A stretch of 64,000 bases of DNA from Nanobdellota archaeon (lineage in GTDB: Archaea; Nanobdellota; Nanobdellia; Pacearchaeales; GW2011-AR1), in assembly GCA_030688225.1 (NCBI GenBank), contig JAUYIO010000021.1:1-64000 (forward strand). The letters run 5' to 3'. A model generated the notes under the pieces. That model was not told the DNA's origin, ran no database searches, and saw only the letters and a program-made list of their open reading frames with translations. The translations under genes were made by a program, and so were the position numbers. Positions 61,378-64,000 of the stretch are shown here, in pieces (position 1 is the stretch's first letter; every line of letters begins with the position of its first letter).

Positions 61378-63315
61378 ATGTGGAATTTATATCAAAGAGA
61401 GAAATTTCTTGAACCGTTGAAATTCTCCAACGGGAAAACGCAAGAAGATATTGTGAGAGAAGTTTTAGAAGCAATTAAAGAAGGAAATAAAATTATTTTT
61501 ATTCATGGGGTCTGCGGGACTGGGAAAAGTGCAATTGCTTTGAACATAGCGAGAAATCTTGGAAAATCTTCAGTAATTGTTCCTGGAAAAACTTTGCAGA
61601 ACCAATATAAGAGAGATTATGAAAATGAAAAATATCTTCTGAAGAATGATGGAAGCAAATTAAAAATCAGTGTCATAACCGGGAGAAATAATCACAAATG
61701 TAAATTTCTTGAAGACAACAAAAATTCAATTCCTGTAATAAAAAAAGAAATTGATTCTAAACTACATGATATTTTCTCTGGAAAAAGAGAAGAAATTGAA
61801 GAAACGATTGCAGGAGATATTTCTGCAGATAATTCAAATCTCCCATGCAAAATAGAACTCAAAGAAAAAAATTGGAAGAAAATTATGCAGTATATAAAAC
61901 AAAATAAAAAAAATAATTCTGGAAATTTTCTTGAGATGAAAGACGTTAGAAGAGTCCCTGTAGCAAGTGCATGTCCTTATTGGAGTCCTGTTCTTCCAGA
62001 GAAATACGAGCTAAAAGATTTTGGGGAGAATAAAAAAAGAAAATTCAAAGGCATCGGTGGAGATTTTGTCTTTCACCAAGGAAAACCTGGCTGTAGTTTT
62101 TATGAGCAATTTCATTCATACATTGATGCAGATGTAATTGTTTTTAATTCTTGGAAATATAAATTTGAATCTATAATTGGAAGGAAGCCTTTAACAGAAG
62201 CTGAAATAATTGACGAAGGAGATGAATTTTTAGATAGTTTTGCAAATCAGAGAAGCTTAAACATTGACAGAGTTCAAAACTCTCTCTTAGGAATTTCCGA
62301 AGGAGAAGATAACATTATGAGATTTAAAAATGAAATTCTTGAAACTATAAAAAATTTGAAGAAAGATGAAAGAATTCAAGAATCTGCTTCTTCAGGAGAA
62401 ATCATTCCTTTAAAAGAAACAGGTGTTTATGATTTATTGACAAGAGTTGCAGACAATACTGAATTTTTAGATTGGATTGATGAGGAGAGTTATCTTTTCC
62501 AGGTTAAAGAAACCAGCAGAATGTTTGACGAATTCTATAATGAGACTTATGTGACTTTTAGCAAGCAAGACAATAATCTCGTAGCTAGTCTTGTAACGAC
62601 TAATCTTGAAAAGAGATTTGAAGAATTAGTAAGCAAAAACAAGATAATTATTTTTATGTCTGGAACGCTTCATTCTGAAAAAGTTTTAGAGGATATTTTT
62701 GGGTTAAAAGATTTCAAAAAAATAGATGCTGAAAAAGAACAGCAAGGAAGCATAAATGTTTTAAGAACAGGATATGAAAGAGATTACAAGTATGCTAATT
62801 TCTCCAACGGAAGATTCTCAAGAGAAGACTATCTTGATTCTCTAAACAGGTGTCTGGAGATTGCTGAGAAACCTGTTTTGGTTCATGTAAATGCATTTAG
62901 TGACTTGCCCTCTGAAGAGGAAATTAAAAAATTTAAATTAAAAAATTTAATAAGTTCAGAAAAATTGAAAGAACTTCAATTTGGAGACAAAGAAAATTCT
63001 GCTATAAAAGAATTTAAAGATGGGAGAATAAAAGTTCTTTTCACAACAAAATGTGCAAGAGGAATTGATTTTCCTGGTGACGAATGCAAGAGTATTTTAT
63101 TCACAAAATATCCTAATCCTAATGTGCAGGATGCTTTCTGGAAAATACTTATGAAAACAAAACCACAACAGTATTGGGACTTTTACAAGGACAAAGCGCG
63201 AAGAGAATTACTTCAAAAAGTTTATCGCGGTTTGAGATTTAAAGAGGACAAAGTTAATTTGCTTAGTCCTGATTCAAGAGTTTTGGATTTTTTTGAGAAC
63301 GATAGAAATCTTTAA
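61378..63315 (+). CDS. XPD/DinG-like superfamily 2 helicase
   Basis: 645 residues. Walker A GVCGTGKS (44-51), DEAH-box-like IIDEGDEF near 280, and C-terminal helicase parts (SGTLHSEK, CARGIDFPGDE, YRGLRF). Four cysteines at 108, 157, 199 and 239 in the first RecA-like region are placed like the Fe-S cluster of XPD/FancJ/DinG helicases. Probably a 5'-3' DNA helicase in repair. Spacing of the cysteines is wider than in XPD, so the cluster is likely but not certain. Confidence 0.82.
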   Translation: MWNLYQREKFLEPLKFSNGKTQEDIVREVLEAIKEGNKIIFIHGVCGTGKSAIALNIARNLGKSSVIVPGKTLQNQYKRDYENEKYLLKNDGSKLKISVITGRNNHKCKFLEDNKNSIPVIKKEIDSKLHDIFSGKREEIEETIAGDISADNSNLPCKIELKEKNWKKIMQYIKQNKKNNSGNFLEMKDVRRVPVASACPYWSPVLPEKYELKDFGENKKRKFKGIGGDFVFHQGKPGCSFYEQFHSYIDADVIVFNSWKYKFESIIGRKPLTEAEIIDEGDEFLDSFANQRSLNIDRVQNSLLGISEGEDNIMRFKNEILETIKNLKKDERIQESASSGEIIPLKETGVYDLLTRVADNTEFLDWIDEESYLFQVKETSRMFDEFYNETYVTFSKQDNNLVASLVTTNLEKRFEELVSKNKIIIFMSGTLHSEKVLEDIFGLKDFKKIDAEKEQQGSINVLRTGYERDYKYANFSNGRFSREDYLDSLNRCLEIAEKPVLVHVNAFSDLPSEEEIKKFKLKNLISSEKLKELQFGDKENSAIKEFKDGRIKVLFTTKCARGIDFPGDECKSILFTKYPNPNVQDAFWKILMKTKPQQYWDFYKDKARRELLQKVYRGLRFKEDKVNLLSPDSRVLDFFENDRNL

Positions 63316-63341
63316 AACTATTTGATTAATTCTAATGATAT

Positions 63342-63421
63342 GCCTCCGGCGCATAACGGTCGTGCACCGGTCTTGAAAACCGGGCCCTTTGGGCTACCAG
63401 GTTCGACTCCTGGCGGGGGCG
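63342..63421 (+). tRNA. tRNA-Ser (TGA)
   Basis: Acceptor GCCTCCG pairs with CGGGGGC (one G-T), anticodon stem CCGGT/ACCGG with loop CTTGAAA (anticodon TGA), long variable arm GCCC-TTT-GGGC, T-stem CCAGG/CCTGG. Discriminator G; CCA not encoded. Confidence 0.96.
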
Positions 63422-63462
63422 TTTTTAGAAATATTTAAAAAGAGATTTATTTCTAGAAAGTC

Positions 63463-64000
63463 ATGAATGCTCAAGATAAAGCAAGGCTTAATAGAAAACT
63501 GAAACCAAGAGTTTACAAGTATTCTAACGAGGAACTTGGTTCTGTAGGAATAAATTCTAGACTTATAATTCCTCACCCAGAATACGAATTAGAGATTAGT
63601 GGTACCCCGAAAAACCCAATTATCCAAAATACCGGGATTACTTTAGATTATTTATTTGAAAAATATAAAAAAACATTAGACAAAGAAGAAAGAATTTGCG
63701 AAGAGGCTCTAGAAATTTTGAATAACCCTGAAGAAAGTTACCTTAAAATTTTAAATGGTTTTTCAGGTTATTGGAATCCTACGAAGTACCATACTTTTCA
63801 CATCTCAGTTACACCTCTTGAAGAACAAGAATCTGAAAGAATATTAAATCTTATTCAAAAAAAAGGTTTGGGAAACATATCTAAACACCAAAAAAGTACT
63901 AATAGTTTTTTAGAAAGAGTTATTCAAAAATTTAAAGGAAAAAATCCAAAAGAAAATATAGAGGATCCTTGGATGTTGAAAGGGTATGTTATGAATTTAT
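63463..64000 (+). CDS. Unknown protein, cut by window end
   Basis: Open from ATG 63463 to the window edge (at least 179 residues), starting with a basic segment (KARLNRKLKPRVY). A TTTAAAA box about 30 bases upstream supports the start. Soluble and charged, with many Glu/Lys; no motif recognised. Confidence 0.6.
   Translation, partial: MNAQDKARLNRKLKPRVYKYSNEELGSVGINSRLIIPHPEYELEISGTPKNPIIQNTGITLDYLFEKYKKTLDKEERICEEALEILNNPEESYLKILNGFSGYWNPTKYHTFHISVTPLEEQESERILNLIQKKGLGNISKHQKSTNSFLERVIQKFKGKNPKENIEDPWMLKGYVMNL

Overview
The window is AT-rich archaeal chromosome. Archaeal information-processing genes run through it: class I lysyl-tRNA synthetase, Spt5, RpoP, eIF5A, Cbf5, PCNA, prefoldin, a histone-fold protein and ribosomal proteins S19e, L39e, L31e, L37Ae, L40e, L11, L1, L10 and L12. 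Other genes point to a DPANN lineage of the Pacearchaeota/Woesearchaeota kind: a primase that looks like a PriS-PriL fusion, a form III-type RuBisCO, FtsZ with SepF, a small archaeosortase, an S-layer protein and many short proteins of unknown function. The lineage is inferred from gene content, not from a phylogeny. Most genes have a TATA-like TTTAAA/TTTATA box about 22-30 bases before the ATG, which suggests leaderless mRNAs. A few genes (DoxX, RRM protein, S-layer, a lysine-rich mini-gene) instead have Shine-Dalgarno sequences and T-rich terminators.

Layout. 1-3.5 kb holds a type IIG restriction-modification enzyme and an unknown gene with a probable frameshift. 3.6-11.3 kb is a mixed stretch: FKBP, DoxX, NDH-2-like oxidoreductase, RRM protein, cyclophilin, small membrane proteins and glmS. 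RNase P RNA and tRNA-Phe follow. 12.3-18 kb carries a pilin-like protein, cysS overlapping rbcL, a Nudix hydrolase, and a run with NFACT-R, metallopeptidase and YhbY-like genes. 18.1-20.2 kb is a ribosomal protein group with unknown small genes wedged into it. 20.2-27.9 kb has AlkD-like, epimerase, Cbf5, acylphosphatase, RNase HI, LysRS, histone-fold and nuclease-like genes. 28-30.6 kb encodes two membrane-anchored cysteine-module proteins on the minus strand.

Primase and PCNA diverge at 32 kb. From 32.8 to 39.5 kb there is a tightly packed seven-gene set: five small proteins with pilin-like N-termini plus two large exported proteins, one very cysteine-rich and one with repeated Cys-pair domains. 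A winged-helix regulator with a perfect inverted repeat upstream and an S-layer gene with a long structured leader follow. This surface block is the best candidate here for an undescribed system. At 44.5-48.1 kb an archaeosortase, a PAP2-like phosphatase and an exported protein with a tripartite-like C-terminus lie together.

48.2-55.5 kb is mainly on the minus strand: SepF with a Tat-like exported protein, prefoldin beta, RpoP, L37Ae, tRNA-Pro, L11, Spt5, a large lipoprotein-like surface protein, SecE, FtsZ and an FKBP. 55.6-61.3 kb has eIF5A, L40e, a site-2 protease, a 16-18 residue lysine-rich mini-gene, a transglutaminase-like gene, and L1, L10 and L12 with an unknown gene between L1 and L10. 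An XPD/DinG-like helicase, tRNA-Ser and an unfinished unknown gene close the window. No CRISPR array, rRNA, transposase or integrase was seen.
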